Source: Sipunculus nudus (lineage: Eukaryota; Annelida; Sipuncula; Golfingiida; Sipunculidae). From it: a stretch of DNA of 64,000 bases. A model generated the notes under the pieces. It did not search any database and was not told the DNA's origin. It saw only the letters and a list, made by a program, of their open reading frames with translations. The position numbers and the translations under genes are program-made. Numbering within the stretch: position 1 is the first letter of the stretch; each line of letters opens with the position of its first letter. Where the stretch lies: the NCBI GenBank assembly GCA_026874595.1, contig CM049319.1:52774917-52838916 (forward strand). The letters are read 5' to 3'. Of this stretch, positions 63,551 to 64,000 are shown piece by piece.

Positions 63551-64000
63551 AGTACATCCTTACATTATAATTCTAACTTCCTCAAAGCAAATAAAAAGTG
63601 AGGAAAAATATATGTCCAAATCCCTTATGACAGGAAGCTTTGTAACCTATGGCCCACACATGGACTCTTCCACTTTGCTGCCAATTATAGCATGATGGAG
63701 GAGTCCATTTCACCTCTAGAGGGAGCCGGGTCACGCTAGGTCATCTTGGTTGCTGGAGGGAGGCTTATTTATGAAAGACAGGGGAGGGAGTCTTAGGACG
63801 TTTTGTGAAACATGCTCCCTCGTCCAGATGGAATTGAGCAGAGCACTGAAAAACGCCTGTGGGTGCTTTAATTTCTCTGGCTGCAGTCTTCTCAACAGTA
63901 CCGCATAATAATGACAGCGCTGATTAACGCCGACATCCAGCCTTACAGACCAAGCACAGTTTCCTAAACAGCACAGTTAAATGGCAAGCATAAACTTAAA
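63551..64000. other. Base-balanced island at the window edge
   Basis: Balanced composition from about 63640 to the end, with a CTCF-like word at 63713-63726. No CUT-domain codons can be read here on the minus strand. Candidate regulatory element. Confidence 0.35.
63713..63726 (+). promoter_or_regulatory. CTCF-like motif
   Basis: CCTCTAGAGGGAGC is 12 of 14 to the CTCF core on the plus strand. Confidence 0.3.

Larger units (their letters stand above)
35096..64000 (-). other. onecut: 3' part of the upstream onecut intron (incomplete)
   Basis: Everything upstream of the microexon on the minus strand. No frame resembles a CUT domain, and no long minus-strand frame of the kind the first ONECUT coding exon normally makes is present. 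The CUT exon and promoter should therefore lie beyond 64000, giving a gene of more than 59 kb. A small nested gene cannot be excluded from sequence alone. Confidence 0.6.

Overview
This is a eukaryotic, AT-rich, intron-dominated window, almost certainly from a bilaterian invertebrate genome. One gene can be identified with certainty. A minus-strand terminal exon (5039-5316) encodes a ONECUT-class homeodomain, so the gene is the single-copy onecut/HNF6 orthologue of the animal. A 36-nt minus-strand microexon candidate (35060-35095) lies about 29.7 kb upstream. It has consensus splice sites and its phases fit the homeodomain exon exactly. The large exon that carries the CUT domain is not in the window and should lie beyond position 64000. 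The class of transposon relics, the tRNA-derived SINE type and the many minisatellites would suit a lophotrochozoan (mollusc, brachiopod or similar), but that is inference; no species can be named.

Layout. Positions 1-5038 are 3' UTR and downstream sequence. Positions 5317-35059 are one giant intron, and 35096-64000 is the 3' part of a second giant intron. Inside the introns, base-balanced islands of 0.2-1.5 kb with sharp edges alternate with AT-rich filler. They carry homeodomain, octamer, YY1-like and CTCF-like words but no recognisable coding potential. This is the usual look of a developmental-regulator locus packed with non-coding regulatory elements, although conservation itself cannot be tested here. 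A perfect CTCF consensus word is at 23026-23039, and a near-perfect one lies about 250 bp upstream of the microexon.

Mobile DNA is all non-autonomous or dead. There is a 1.2 kb Tigger/pogo relic with TA-flanked inverted ends and a broken piece of the transposase HTH domain (6987-8207). A 2.06 kb element has perfect 25-bp inverted ends (60607-62662). A 764-bp fold-back element (38355-39118), a 370-bp TTAA-flanked MITE (33752-34121), several 85-160 bp pogo-like MITEs and two decayed tRNA-like SINE heads are also present.

Tandem repeats are abundant: a 34-copy 30-bp minisatellite with a 540-bp higher-order duplication (35771-36788), a 30/59-bp two-phase array (10984-11650), a roughly 50-copy 31-bp array interrupted by a possible insertion (45317-47640), and degenerate 28-, 40-, 62- and 245-bp arrays. 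Several give long open frames that are artefacts. No prokaryotic-type system, rRNA gene, intact tRNA gene or intact transposase was found.
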